Under the pieces are notes generated by a model. That model ran no database searches, was not told the origin of the DNA, and was given only the letters and a program-made list of their open reading frames with translations. Of a DNA stretch of 64,000 nucleotides, positions 34,573-47,224 are shown piece by piece. How positions within the stretch are numbered: the first letter of the stretch is position 1; the number at the start of each line of letters is the position of its first letter. Origin of the DNA: Siphonodentalium dalli (Eukaryota; Mollusca; Scaphopoda; Gadilida; Siphonodentaliidae); assembly GCA_032622095.1 (NCBI GenBank), contig CP136061.1:216164373-216228372 (forward strand). Reading direction: 5' to 3'. The position numbers and the translations under genes are program-made.

Positions 34573-36544
34573 TCTGGTTCTGTCACTTATCAGCTCTTAC
34601 CGAGGAACATTAAGTTATAAAATGTCATGCAAGATTTCAGAAACTTCCATGCACAGTTTTCCTTTGGTTCCCTTATCTCATTATCTAATATCATAAGTTG
34701 GTGGCAGAGGTGGGAATTTTTCTTCCAAGTTGAAGAAATCCTCGACAGTAAACTAAAAACAGCTTTTCTTGATGATCCAGAGGCAAGTAGAAACAATGGG
34801 TTACATAACCACACAAAGAAGGTTATTAAAATTCAATCTGCTCGCTAAACAGAGTACAAGAGCAGATGTTCCAAAGAGTCGATCTCACAAAGAACTGTCC
34901 AATTACTAGAATTAGCTCCTTCTGTAACGTTTATACTTGTAGTCCGGCATAACACAGCGTGTATTCGATCGATCAACACTGATTCGACGAAGGTAAATCA
35001 CTGACGGGTGTCGAAATAATTCAAATAGTATATAAAGTATACATTTAAACGTCTCGGCCGAATGTTAAGAGTGATTAGTCGTGACAGTCGGTCAATTCAA
35101 AAAGAACAACTCGCTGAATACGAATTGAGGCACACTATTGATATCCAATGCATTGAGTGTATTAACGGCGCGTGTAATCATTTGACGCTGGGCGGAGTTA
35201 AGTTTGTTAAGCCCATCCCATGGTAGTCAGGTCTGGCTTTGATTTGATTGTTACGCTTCCCGGTAGCTGCGACACTTAATAGAGTATGTTTGCACGTGCA
35301 AGGTGTGAGATGACTTGTCTCAAGTTGTCTGTCTCGTGTGACGATTGAATCATTGAAGACTGATGATGAGACTTTGATGGCATGATCCATGAACATTTCC
35401 TGTTCTGTTTTTGAAATTAAGAGGGAGATTGGCCAATTTTGAATGGGGAAATCTCCAGAGAATAAAAGTTATGTATGAATCAGTTGATGTCTTGGAACGC
35501 GGACAGGTATATCATCAAGTTATGACATTTTAACTGGCGGGTGGGTGGGCTAGTTAAATAAAAAAAATCCGCTACAAATTTACATTTGAGAATCTTGTTT
35601 TCTGAAGTAACAACACTTGACCTATTTAAAAACAAAAATCAAAATCAAATTAAAAAATAAGCATACCAACATTCTAGTTTCTAATGTAATAAATTCAAAG
35701 CCAAATAAATAAATATTATTTTCAATATCGCATCTAGAGCATGCCCAGAAATATTTAGGCTACAACTCAGTAACTTTTGCTCCTGATATTTGCATTGAAC
35801 TTCCCTTTCAAAATTTGTCACTTGACTATAAGTTTACCCCCCCCCCCCCCCCAGGGATCAGGGGACTCCATTTTTTGCTAGGAATTTCATGAATTCATCA
35901 TAGGTTATTTGATATAGGCCTACTTTGCAGCTCATTATTATGTACCGTACTGTGCTGTTCAGCGTTGGATATCCGTCAATGCACTATCTGATTATAATGG
36001 CGGAGGGGCGGGTGGGGGCCGAAAACAATTCGAGACAGGTGTGTGCAATTTTTGCTTTTGACCATTTTGGGTACCCACCCACACAAAAGCCCTAATTTAA
36101 ACTTTTTTCGATCAGTTTTTGACACCTATATGGTGGAAACAACTGATTTTCGGCTTTTCGTCTGGATTTTTTTCCGACTGCCCCCCCCCCCCCCTCTGGT
36201 GTCACTATTGATAAGTCCCACCTCATTTAAAGCGTATAATAACCAGTATTAACAATGCTTAACTTTTAATACCTTGAGATTTTAGTATATTTGTATTATC
36301 TCATCCGTGACAACATGGCATGCTATACTATGAATATTTGGAAAGTTATTTTATCTTATTCATACTCTATGTAGCTAGGGTTATGTCAGGTTAAACATGA
36401 GACGTTTGATATGATAACTTGCGATGTTGTCAAAATGTGAAAACAAAATTCAATATATCAGCCCAGAGGCTCACACAAGTGCTATGTGTACCGCCAGTGA
36501 ATGTCTAAACGTATAGTTTAAAGGGTTTAAATCCTATTTGTGGA
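34573..36544. other. Upstream flank of the NUAK-like exon; no other gene
   Basis: It should hold the 5' UTR and promoter of the minus-strand kinase. A CTCG|GTAAGAG donor-like sequence lies at about 34597-34607, upstream of the ATG in transcript order, but cannot be assigned. C tracts occur at 35837-35852 and 36181-36194. Frames on both strands here (34451-34848, 35178-35396) have no recognisable domain. Confidence 0.4.
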
Positions 36545-36850
36545 GCTTTTGAGGCTCCAAGTTACTTAAAGTGATGTGAAACACTGCGGTAGGGTGATAT
36601 CAAATAGAAATGTAGAATAATCTTACTCAAAGCAGTTATTTTTACAAATATTATATCCAAATAAATTGGCAACATACATCGTCATTCTTATATATTAATT
36701 AAATGTAGCTACTCTCGATGGTGAAATCGTTTTCGTTCGTTTATCGCAAATAGGTGCGTCCCGAATCGAGAGTAAATATTTACAATTGAGGGTAGTTTAG
36801 ACGATGATTTATATGGAGTGGTACTACACTATCTGATGACAATAGTACAT
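36545..36850 (+). repeat. Dispersed repeat H, plus copy
   Basis: Contains AAGTGATGTGAAACACTGCG, GAATAATCTTACTCAAAGCA, GCGTCCCGAATCGAGAGTAA and TTACAATTGAGGGTAGTT, in the same order as the inverted copy at 17890-18310. Nature unknown. Confidence 0.6.
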
Positions 36851-37216
36851 GCATTGAATGTGGATCATCGTTCCGATCCGTTCGTTATTATCTCAACTTG
36901 GGATTTATGTGTACCTCCAAAAAAAAATCGGACACAGTAGGCATATAATAGTCCATCACGACCCCAACCAACCCCCCCCCCCCACCCACTCAAGACGGCG
37001 CAGGTGTTCTCTCAGTATGACTGACTAATTTTGATTAATTGGTCCGGGGGGGGGGTGCTATATCGGCATATATTCCGATGGACTGACATGTTCTAGAACG
37101 AGAGGGGGTATTCTATTGACTGTTTCGATTACTATATTTATATTTTATAATACCCCAGAAATTCTCTTCATAGCCAGTTTTCTGATCAGAAAACGTCTCC
37201 AACTTGAAACCCCAAC
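36851..37216. other. No gene; C and G tracts
   Basis: A 12-base C tract (36972-36983) and a 10-base G tract (37046-37055) lie ~60 bp apart. Otherwise unassigned. Confidence 0.4.
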
Positions 37217-37459
37217 GTTAAAGTTACTCAATCCGATCAGACGCTCCTAAATTACTGTTTCTTTGGCTTCGGAGGTAAAAACTATTTGATTCGAGTCGAG
37301 GAACCTACCCATCAAAGCTCAGACTGATCAGATATCGATTTTTGAAGTTTGTTATTTCAATTGTTTCTGGGCCAAAAGCACGAGGTGAAATGGACGGTCT
37401 TGCAGATAAAGATGGATAACTCTAAAATCAAGTGGTTATTATTACCACTTGATTTTAGA
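37217..37459 (+). mobile_element. Left half of palindromic MITE, family E
   Basis: Starts TTAAAGTTACTCAATCCGAT and ends around TAAAATCAAGTGGTTATTAT, ACCACTTGATTTTAGA, i.e. at the palindrome centre seen in 50012-50459. The other half is missing. Confidence 0.75.
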
Positions 37460-37469
37460 TTTTATGGCA

Positions 37470-37990
37470 GAGATGCATATACATCACATATACAACCATG
37501 ACCACACGGGCACATCATATATACCCATGCACACGCCGCCAATGACAATCCAGCTATACTCCAGGTATTCATATTCAATTAAACAATCATGACCCTACAG
37601 AACATTTACACCTATACACATTACACATAAGCATACAACCACTCCCTACACCCACAGTCCCACACATGATCATACAGCCAACATAGGTATACATGTGCAT
37701 ATACACACATCCATGACAATAGTCACCCAAGGTACGCATGTATATCCCACACATGACCATACAGTCACCCTATATATACATAAACAACACACAGATGAAC
37801 ATCATTACATGTACTATCATTATACCCATATACCACTTCAATAAACAAACCTGGTATAGCATTTCACCTCACACATTACCATACAGTCACCCCTTGTATG
37901 CATCGCAACATGAAAACACCACCCCATCACCATATAGCCACTCAATACAATAACTCCAGGTAGAACTATTCACCTCATCTATGACCGACC
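37470..37990 (+). repeat. G-poor C/A/T-rich degenerate array
   Basis: About 500 bp dominated by CA, TA and ACC words with recurring CATGACCATACAGTCACCC-like and CACATATACA units. G is nearly absent from the plus strand. The plus frame 37738-37953 is an artefact of this composition. Confidence 0.65.
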
Positions 37991-38039
37991 ACACATTCAC
38001 TCCCTGGCTGCCATTTTGACATACACCATATATTAAATT

Positions 38040-39240
38040 GTTTGCATGCTAATGGTCGAGATTAGCCACATAATAGGGTTTCACTCAGTTCCGTTTAGAC
38101 GTTCTGCCCATTTCCGTTCAAAAGTATGGCCAGAGTCCCAAAAGACATTTTTGGCAAAATTCCTTACTACAGTACATCATTTAAAATGAATTTGTCATGC
38201 ATCAGAAGGTACAGGTGCTATGAGAATGAAACATGAAGTAGTCCGTGGATTAAGTAACATGAATATAACTAAGTGAGTTACATTTTTCTAACTCTTGGGC
38301 GCAGAATAATCATGTTCGGGATACATGTATATGCAAACAAAACAAAATCATTTTTTAACAAATTTGGTTGCCATTTTGGAAGCCATCTTGAGTAATTTTG
38401 TCTAAAAACACATTAATGTGACAGGTCAAAACAATAAACATTTTTGGTACCAAAGATATTTCCATTTACTTAAATAAATGGTCTAAACATGAAAAGTAAT
38501 TTTTTGCAGATTTTCATGTTAAGTTGTGATATAAAAATCCAATTAATTAGGTAATGTCAGTGGTTACATTAGTTATGATTATTAACGCTTAACCACTGAC
38601 ATTACCTACTCAGAAATGTTATAATTTAATGTATATAAGACAAAATAGACCATTTTATTCATCGATCACTACTTGTAAGCGATTACATGGCATGCTGGGT
38701 AAATATTTACCATTTCCCAGGTTTTGGTTGCCATTTTGGCAGCCATTTTCAGACCAACTGACAATTTTGGTTCCATTGAGTTGAAATATTCATAGTCACG
38801 GCATGCCTCACTTAGTTTGCACAATTCTGTCCATTTCTTGTTAAAATATGACTGGAATCCTAACGGTGATTTTTGGTGAAATTTCATAACGAATTCTGTA
38901 AAATATAATTTTTTGAGGGATTGGGAAGTGCTAGGACCTCATGAATGACATATCTCATTGCTCCAATCAATGATCAGTTAATATGAATAATACAAAATTA
39001 AAGTTCCATACAACAGAAGATGATCTAGAAGATATTAATGAAAAAACGTCAAATTTTCCACTTACGGCTACCATTTTGACGGCCATCTTGGACCGAAGTT
39101 CCAATTTTACTCTAAAAATGTGGCATTGTATCTCGCAGAATCATACTTAATGTATATGCCAAATTTTAAATCACATATTTCATAGTAAGATTAATTGCGA
39201 CATTTAATATATTATATAATCACAAAACGCTCTTTAAATT
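38040..39240. repeat. Diverged satellite-like units with GCCATTTTGG signature
   Basis: The signature TTGGTTGCCATTTTGG, with (A/C)AGCCAT(C/T)TT after it, recurs near 38370 and 38725 and, more diverged, near 39070 (spacing ~350 bp). A TCTG(C/T)CCATTTC...GTT block with an ATTTTTGG(C/T)(A/G)AAATT block recurs near 38110 and 38830. Related signatures occur in the inverted repeat at 41.6-46.4 kb. A small inverted repeat (GGTAATGTCAGTGGTTA / TAACCACTGACATTACC) lies at about 38551-38609. No coding sequence. Confidence 0.55.
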
Positions 39241-39787
39241 ACGAGAAAAAAAACGTTTAAAGAGGGGTTGGCTCCATATCTGATAACAATTAGTATGTGA
39301 ATGTGTACATATGTGCAAAGTTTCATGCTTATAATTAGTCACAATTTGAACAATTGCCTTGAAAATTGGACTTAATCTACTCAACTATATTGCTTGGATT
39401 TATTAAAAACGTGCGTTTAGTTATTTATTCATTTATTAAACGGATGCGTTCAGTTTTTAATTATATCTCGGTTCAGATAAAGATAATACATACAAGAATA
39501 AATTTACAAAACCGACAGTATATATTTGGCGGACGATGTGTGCGACCGTGGCACGAGGGGAATAACTCTATTTAAAACACCGTATAATTGTCGGCCACGA
39601 GTTCTCTTTCCTATTTCTTCCTTGAACATTTACCTTCAATACAACGGCATTTTTTAGAATCTACTGGTATAGTTTGCCTAATACTTCTAAGACATGTTTT
39701 TTTTCTATTGGTAAAACATACTTCAAGTAAAAATATCTCTTAAGTTTGGCTAAATAATTCAATGGCGTCGATGTAATGGGGGTCTGC

Positions 39788-41017
39788 TTTAAAGGCCCAC
39801 TTAATTTTCGAGTCTCCGATTATTTTTAGTCGAGTTTTTCAAAAACTCGACTTATGGTTTGACGAGGGACGGTTGGCGGGCGGCGGTCGGGCGGGCGGCG
39901 GCGGGCGGACCTAAATAATGCCTTATAACTTTGACATTTGTGAACGGATTAAAAACAAAATTGGTATGTGAGTTGCTCCCAATGACTATTTACTGCCTGT
40001 AGAAAATGGGTGACGTCCGAACTTTTTGACAAGAGTTATCCATCTTTGATGACTTTTTTGCAATGTTATCACCTGTTAGCGCGATAACTCAATCAAATAT
40101 TAACTGATTACAACCATATTTGATATATGAGTCTCTTGCAACAATATCTCGGACGAGTTCGAAAACCAGGTTTATCCGAATTTTGTCCCCGGAGTTATGG
40201 GCTTTAGTTTGTCTATTTTTATAATTTTTTCACCGTTAGCGCGATAACTGAATCAAATATTAACTGATTCAAACCATATTTGATATATGAGTCTCTTGCA
40301 ACAATATCTCGGACGAGTTCTAAAACCAGGTTTGTCCGAATTTTTCCCCCGGAGTTATGGGCCTTAGTTTGTCTATTTTTAGCATTTTTTTCACCGCTAG
40401 CGCGATAACTCAATTAAATATTAACTGATTGAAACCCTATTTGGTATATAAGTCTCTTGCAACAATATCTCGGACGATATCGAAAATCAGGTTTGTCCGA
40501 ATTTTTGGGCCTTGTGTGGGCCTTATTGCCAATTTTTTTCGACTGCCAATAAACTCGACATAGCATCTTAGATGCGTACCCCTTGTTTTATAGTGACTTG
40601 ATATACGTTTTTAATAACAATCTATGCCATAACATATGATTAAAATACTATAATTCATCACTATTTGAAACATCTGTGTCTCAGAAGATACCCACAGAGA
40701 AATAGAAAACTGCCTAAGACTCCCACTCTGGCACCCAGAATGCAACAGAATTCAAACTTTTTCAATGAAAGGGGAAGAACACTCTATCTTTAATATATAC
40801 CGTTATTCCCCTTGCATTTAAAATAATACTGATTTTTACTTCAATCTTGGTGACAAAAGGCATTGGCAACTCAACAAACACAACATGTCCACAGTTTATT
40901 ACAACGGATAAGTTGATTATACAATGTTTTGGAGCTTCCTCTTTCAAATGGTATATAATATGGCATATATTTTATATAAAGTAATCTGGGCGTTCGAAAA
41001 TTAATTGGCCCTTTAAA
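39788..41017. mobile_element. MITE family D, split by a nested insertion
   Basis: Starts TTTAAAGGCCCACTTAATTT and ends TTCGAAAATTAATTGGCCC, TTTAAA. The outer parts align with the uninterrupted ~490-bp copy at 49525-50014 (AATAACAATCTATGCCATAA, CAATGTTTTGGAGCTTCCTC). The extra ~760 bp (39829-40588) is a second element. TTTAAA-rich junctions make the target site ambiguous. Confidence 0.75.
39829..40588 (+). mobile_element. Nested element with GTCGAGTTTTT end and ~160-bp tandem units
   Basis: Begins GTCGAGTTTTTCAAAAACTC and finishes AATAAACTCGACATAGC, GATGCGTACCCCTTG. The interior has three tandem units starting TTAGCGCGATAACTCAATCA (about 40078, 40236, 40397) with AACAATATCTCGGACGA and CCGGAGTTATGGGC. 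A GGCGGGCGG-rich stretch lies near 39885. Non-coding. It interrupts the family D MITE, so it is the younger insertion. Confidence 0.7.
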
Positions 41018-41596
41018 TTTTTACTATTTAAAATATTCAGGCTGATGTCGAAGAAAAGTTGGATTTATTTATAGGCAAATGTGAGTAATATTGAATGTAG
41101 CTTATTAGATGGAAAACACATGAGGTTAACCGTTAATCCACCGTATATATATAGTCACGTGATTAGGTGTACCGGTCATATACTTCCAGTTATAATAAGA
41201 CGGATTTGATATAGCAATCCGGTTAAAACATTAGCATGTTCTCTGTGTATTATATATACGCTCCTATACATGTACTTCCGAGTCAGTTTTATTGAGAATT
41301 TGAAATTGTTCGGCGTTAATATGGTGATGGTTTACGTCGGTGATGCTGAATATTCACACTCGGATTTGTAGATTCGCGGAAAACTGATATTCATCCCGAG
41401 TCTGGCAGTCTGTCTGCAAACCATAGCTGACCACCAAGTGTTACAGAAAACATGTAGGGGGGGGGTAGTAAATTTTTTGCAGGAAGGTATGCCGGGGTGG
41501 GTGGGTGGGTGGCCCGAGGGACAAAAAACGCGTTTTTTACACCCTCATGCAAATTTTGTACTAAAGACCTTTTGTGCCCTAAAATGACATGTGTAA
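41018..41596. other. No gene recognised
   Basis: Unassigned. A GGGTGGGTGGGTGG run lies near 41500. The long minus frame covering 41391-41951 is mostly inside the adjacent inverted repeat and is treated as fortuitous. Confidence 0.4.
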
Positions 41597-42890
41597 TAGG
41601 CCAGGCAAATATGGACATAGGTGTCGCCTGGAGAGGGAATTTATGAGACCTACATTTTTGGTTAGCGTAAATACTAAACTTTCGGAATCCGTATGTTGGA
41701 TTTGTCAGATAGGCGGACTTTTTTCTCACCGCGTGGTTTTCTTGACGCACCCGATGAAAAAATCGGTCATTTTTTAAATAAAGCCGACATTTTTGACAGA
41801 GTATTTTCACACATTTGAGAAGAAATATTCGTCCAATTTTGATACCTGTGAGTGGGGCGATAACCAGAGTAGTGTAATACATGTAACCATTGAATCTCGG
41901 AATTGCAGTCATGACGTCATGTGACGTCAAATAATATTTTGGGTGAGACAAATATTACGATTCACGCAAAGCGTTGTCTTTCGTTTCTTTTAAATCGTAA
42001 AGTAAGACGGGTGTGCCGCATTGTTTTATACCATGGGAAACTACTGCCAATTGGCTATATTTTGATATATAACTTATCGCTGCAAGCCGCATTATTTTTT
42101 ATCACAGGCAGAAAAATCCCCCCTCCCCCCTAAAGTTAAGATGCGCCATGCTGTGGTATAAGGCACACAGAACTCACGGTTACATGTCAATAGGCTTAAT
42201 TAACATAACGGCCGTTGAAAGTCTGCTAAAGAATGTAATAATATATAAGTTTCTGTCTACAAACTCGAACATTAAATTAGAAACAATATATAATGTACCC
42301 CCAGACCCGAAATTTTAATAAATTTTTGAATTTTTCCTAAAAAATTATATAAAACGCATTTGTTTTATTTTCTGGAAGGCAAAAAAATACAAGAATTAGT
42401 AACGGTGGAGATAATTGGTGTATACGGCAATTTTATTCCGCCTTGGATTAAAAAATGACATACTAACCTAAAATGGCCGCCAATATGGCAGCCGCAATAT
42501 AGGTGGAAATTGGGAAATATGTAAGAACGCACAATTACTTGCTTAAATGGCTTAACTAACAAAGCGGTCGTCGATGAACTGCTAAACTATAGTTTAAGGT
42601 ATATATCCCGATCTACAAACTCGAACAATAAAGTGAAAATATTACACAATGCACCTCCTGGCACTTTTTTTTAAAATATAAAATTTAGCTATTTTTCTCC
42701 AACAATAACCTAAAGCCGTTTTTGTCATCTTCTCGGAACCATAACGCACAGAATGTAGCATGGCGGAGATGTTTGGTATGTACGATAATTCAATGTCGTT
42801 TTTGGATTGCAAAATGGCTTACTAACCCCAAGATGGCTGCCAATACGGTTGTCAGAATAAATGGTGAAATATGTCATGTTTCACTTTTAT
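41597..42890 (-). repeat. Left arm of a large inverted repeat
   Basis: The sequence is mirrored at 45095-46392. Shared text includes CAAATATGGACATAGGTGTC, AACTTTCGGAATCCGTATG, GACGTCATGTGACGTCAAAT, AAGATGGCTGCCAATACGG and ACGGCCGTTG. Inside, a ~354-bp unit starting near TCTACAAACTCGAAC (42256 and 42610), carrying a GCCGCCAATATGGCAGCC-like signature, is repeated in tandem. Confidence 0.8.
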
Positions 42891-45094
42891 CGCCATCATA
42901 TAATGTCTCACACAACCCAAAGTATAATATCCATTTTTTCATGTTACTCCGGGACATCACAAATTAGTTCAGATTTTGCATCTTCTGAAAAATTATCTGA
43001 TCAGTGATAAACATAAGAATAGTTATGTCCAGAATGAGAATCCCTCCTGTTCGTCTAACTTAAATATGCATTTTCTGTTGAACAAGATCGCCATGGACCA
43101 CTTTATTTGCAATATATGAACGCGATAACCTTCAGAAATATCAAATGTTGTTTCCAACTTGGTGGAAAAGTAAACTTGTCTACGTTATGTTACATCTGAA
43201 CGGGTCATATTCAGACCAGGAGACCTGCTGCTGTTGCAAGTACATTGGTGTTTGAAACGTAAAACCCATGTCATTAATGTATCAATCGGGCTGTATGCAA
43301 TATTAGTATTTACAGGCAATTACACCGGCGGAAAACAATATGGCGAATAATTCCTCGTCCCCATATCATCCCGGTTGTACAAAGACATATGCATGTGTTC
43401 CTCACACGCTGTTCAGTAAATACTAAACTACGGCTATCGTGTCCAGTTACTGATTTCGCTCAGCACATTCGGAGTTGTTATGGATGAGTTATCGTAGATC
43501 AAATTCTGGTCTGCACAGAAGTTGTTGCTGTATGTCATTTCTGAGATGCAGCGACAAATTACACAAAGACTCGTGATCCCATTTTGTTTTACTCATTTGC
43601 ACATCAAACACTACACAATATAATATCAGGATACGCACTACACACGGTTCACTCACATCGCGCATAGTGTGATAACTATAGATACATTTGAAATCTGGCT
43701 TTAGACATTGCAGGTGGGTGGAATTATAATGCTTTAATCATGAACGGACATGATCAAAATATGGTATGTTTTCAGACATCCGGCCTGTTGGCATCAGCAG
43801 GTCCCTAACCGCATTATTTTTGGACTTATCTAGAAAGTTATTATACGCTTCCTGGTATCAACCTGTGTATAGCATGTATACAAATAATTGCAATTGTCGT
43901 CCTTTTCATTTTGCTGTCACAATGAGCTAAAACTTACACTGGGATACCAAAAGTCCAAAATGTACCAGTCTACATGATAAAACTCGATGCCAATACTCCG
44001 ATCTATATGCTGTTTCCGAATGTACAGCCTTCCAGAAGTAATCCTACCTACTCATCAGCATAGAAAGATATGGGTAATATGACTGTTCATCTAGCATTGG
44101 ATAATTGTCCATATTTGGGGTACAAGCAATTGTTCAGACACTTCTGGAAATCACGAGTGCACATGTGGTGACACGGGACTCCAGTACCATACTATACAGA
44201 GTAACATACAATCGAAATATATAGGAACATAGTTTGATATTTTGTGTGATTTACCACATCGCTGGTATTTTCGTTTGTTGGAAGTGTCGCTTAGAGCTTT
44301 GACTTTGCAACTTATCTACTGCTAGTACAAGCAAATACTTCCCACCCTTTAAGCAGCTGACGAACTTCAAGTTGAAAATCAACCAGGTTTCCATCTCCTT
44401 GTGTGCGAAATATGTGTTATGGTAAATAATCCGGTAAATGTTAGAATACAAAATTCGACGAGTCTATTGCGTGATGATGAAACCGAACGAACCTGTATGA
44501 TGTGACAGTTTGATAATTTGCTGGAGATGTCCTCTTGCGGACTGGGTAGCAATTGCTATTGGTCAATAAGATCCATTTAAACTTACTTTTAGAACGGTAT
44601 ATATGATACACAATGTATCAGTAGCTCCGTTCATGTAACCACGCCTCGTTGATAGGGATTAACTAACGATTCGTATCAACATGAGTTATTTGATGAGATA
44701 TATATCCGAATTGGTTAATTGATTAATGTTGTTATTCGCGGTCGCATGTTGTTACAATAGCCATAGAGAGTGCCAAGAATGCTTAAATGTCGTGTTAAAT
44801 TTAATATAACCTACATAATTCCCTTATTCTGTTCGCAAAGATAGTCAGACAGCCATTTGCCTTAAATCAACCATGTTTATTGTGAAATAATTTGCACGAC
44901 ATGCCACCGAATTCGAAGAACTAATCTTACTTGAGCGCGAATGAATGCAAAATATGTCGATCCTCTCACTCGTTGGTACCAATCTGGTTATCATTTTGAG
45001 AGAACTGGCCACTGTTACGTCTCAGTATTGCAAAATGATATGAATATAATAAGACTATTGGTTTTATAAGACATTGCATTGCGATGCTGGTGTT
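42891..45094. other. ~2.2-kb spacer of the large inverted repeat
   Basis: No frame above ~66 residues and no recognisable domain. Composition is less A/T-homopolymeric than the flanks. It may be the decayed body of a large DNA element or simply host sequence between two insertions. Confidence 0.45.
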
Positions 45095-46392
45095 AATTTC
45101 GACATGACATATTTTACAATTTCCAGCCATATACCGGCCACCGTATTGGCAGCCATCTTGGAGTTAACATGTCATGTAGTATCCGCCGACGGCATTAAAT
45201 TTTCGTACATACATTATATACACCCACACTACATTATTGTCTTTATGCATTTCGAGAAGATGACAAAAATAGGTTTTCAATTAGATTTAGACTAAACTAA
45301 TTAAATATTTAATCAAAAATCGGGACCAGGAGGTGCTTTGTGTACCGGGTTCACTTAAATGTTCTAGTCGATGGATCGGGATATATATATTACATAAAAT
45401 TCTTGCAGTTTATCAACGGCCGTTGTGACAGTTAAGCCATTTTGGGAAGTAATCGTGCGTTCTTACAAATTGCACAATTCCCACCTATATACCGGCCACC
45501 ATATTGGCAGCCATCTTGGGTTATTAGGCCAGTTTTTAAACCAAGACGGAACCAAATTACCGTATTCACTAATTATCTCCACCCTTAATACATTAGTTTC
45601 ATTTTTGCCTCCCGAAAGAAGACAAAAGGCATTTTAGATTATCTTTTTTGGGGAAAAAATCTAAAATTTGTTAAAACATTGAGTCAGGAGGTACATTATG
45701 TGATATTGTTACTTTAATGCTCGACTGTGTCGATCAAAACATATATAATAGACAATACCTTAGCAGTCCATCAACGGCCGTTGTGTTAATTTCGCAATTT
45801 GGCACATAAACGTGCGTTATGTGTGCCTTACACCACAGCCTGACGCCTCTCAGCTTTAGGGGGGAGGGTTGGTTTTTCTGCCTTTGATAAAAAATAATGC
45901 GACCAACAGCGATAAATGATATATTAGAACGTAGCTAATTGGCAGTAGTTTCTCATGGTATAAAACAATTGGCCATAACCATCTTACTTCTGACTTTATA
46001 AGAAACGAAAGACAATGCTTTGCGTGAATCGTCATATTCTTCTCACCCTAAAAATTATTTGACGTCACATGACGTCATGACTGTCATTCTGAGATTCAAT
46101 GGTTACATGTATTACCTTATACTGGTTATCGCCCCATTCACAGGTATCAAAATTGGACGAATATTTCTTCTCAAAATGTGTGAATATATCTGTCAAATAT
46201 GTCGGCTTTATTTAAAAAATGACCGATTTTATCACCAGGTGCCTCAATAAAATCACTTAGTGCGAAAAAAGTCCGCCTTTCTGACAAAGCCAACATACGG
46301 ATTCCGAAAGTTAAGTGTTCATGCTAACCAAAAATGTTGGTCTCATAAATTCCCTCTCAAGGCGACACCTATGTCCATATTTGCCTAGACTA
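45095..46392 (+). repeat. Right arm of the large inverted repeat
   Basis: Reverse image of 41597-42890 with scattered substitutions and small indels. The GCCACC(A/G)TATTGGCAGCCAT signature occurs at about 45138 and 45495 (period ~355). The outer end is near ATATTTGCCTAGAC. The open frame at 46020-46250 is the counterpart of part of the minus frame in the left arm, with different ends. Confidence 0.8.
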
Positions 46393-46589
46393 TAACAGTT
46401 TAAAACATATTATAAGAATATATAACTGCAAAAATACCATATTTATGTTACTGGGACTTCATATGGGCCTGAGGAGAGATGACATTAAGCTATATGGCAT
46501 GTTGCATATGGGGCGGTGGGGTGAAAAAAAATCCTTCCCATGCACACAACGATCACCGACACCCTTCGGAAAGAAGCTTCGAGAAATGT

Positions 46590-47050
46590 AAAACTGAAAT
46601 ATATAAACTTGTCTTGATGTAACTAAAGCCAAGATCATTGTGTGCATGGAAAAAGAGCAACTGACTCAAACATTAATGTGACTATATCAATAACTGTCAT
46701 CACACTGTTCATCAGTGCATCAAGCCAATCAGTGAAATATTTGCTTGTCTATCAACTCATATGATCTGTTACTCTCACAACACCTAAAATATCCAAGCCT
46801 GGCATAGTGACTGTTTGTCATTTATTATAACAGAGGTTGCTCCAGTAGATTAACAAAAGTGTTAAGGCATAATGCTAGATAATGGGCTGGTTGACAGACT
46901 AATCGGGAAATGGTTAGAAATTATGGAATTGTGTGTATCCTGTACAATGATCTAAGTTTGCATATATAAGTAAACTTGTCCTGATGCAACTAATGCCTAT
47001 ATATAGATCATTGTGTGCATGGAAAAAGAGCGAGGTATATATAGGCCTAA
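46590..47050. repeat. Direct duplication around GATCATTGTGTGCATGG
   Basis: AAACTTGTC(T/C)TGATG(T/C)AACTAA followed by GATCATTGTGTGCATGG and AAAAAGAGC occurs at about 46604-46662 and 46972-47032. Otherwise unassigned. Confidence 0.6.
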
Positions 47051-47224
47051 AATTCATATACTTCTCGGAAACCGTCGCATAAATATATATACGGTATAAC
47101 TTTCGCAATAAATTAACGAAAATAGCCTAGAGTATCTATATTTCAACAATGTGGTCTGATACGAGACATTTGCCGCCGAAATATGACATGGAGTAGGGGA
47201 GAGTTTTATAATCCCGAACACGTT

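Noticed and set aside
34573-34620. 5' UTR splice donor (CTCG|GTAAGAG) of the NUAK-like gene
   Set aside because: Its position upstream of the ATG within what should be continuous exon makes use as a donor for this ORF unlikely; no acceptor evidence.
39366-39575. 69-codon plus frame near a GTGGCACGAG word
   Set aside because: Composition is AT-driven, no domain recognised, adjacent to repeats.
41391-41951. Longest open frame in the window (186 codons, minus)
   Set aside because: It lies largely in an inverted-repeat arm. The mirrored arm keeps only part of it with different ends, no domain is recognisable, and the C-terminal part is outside the repeat in homopolymer-rich sequence.
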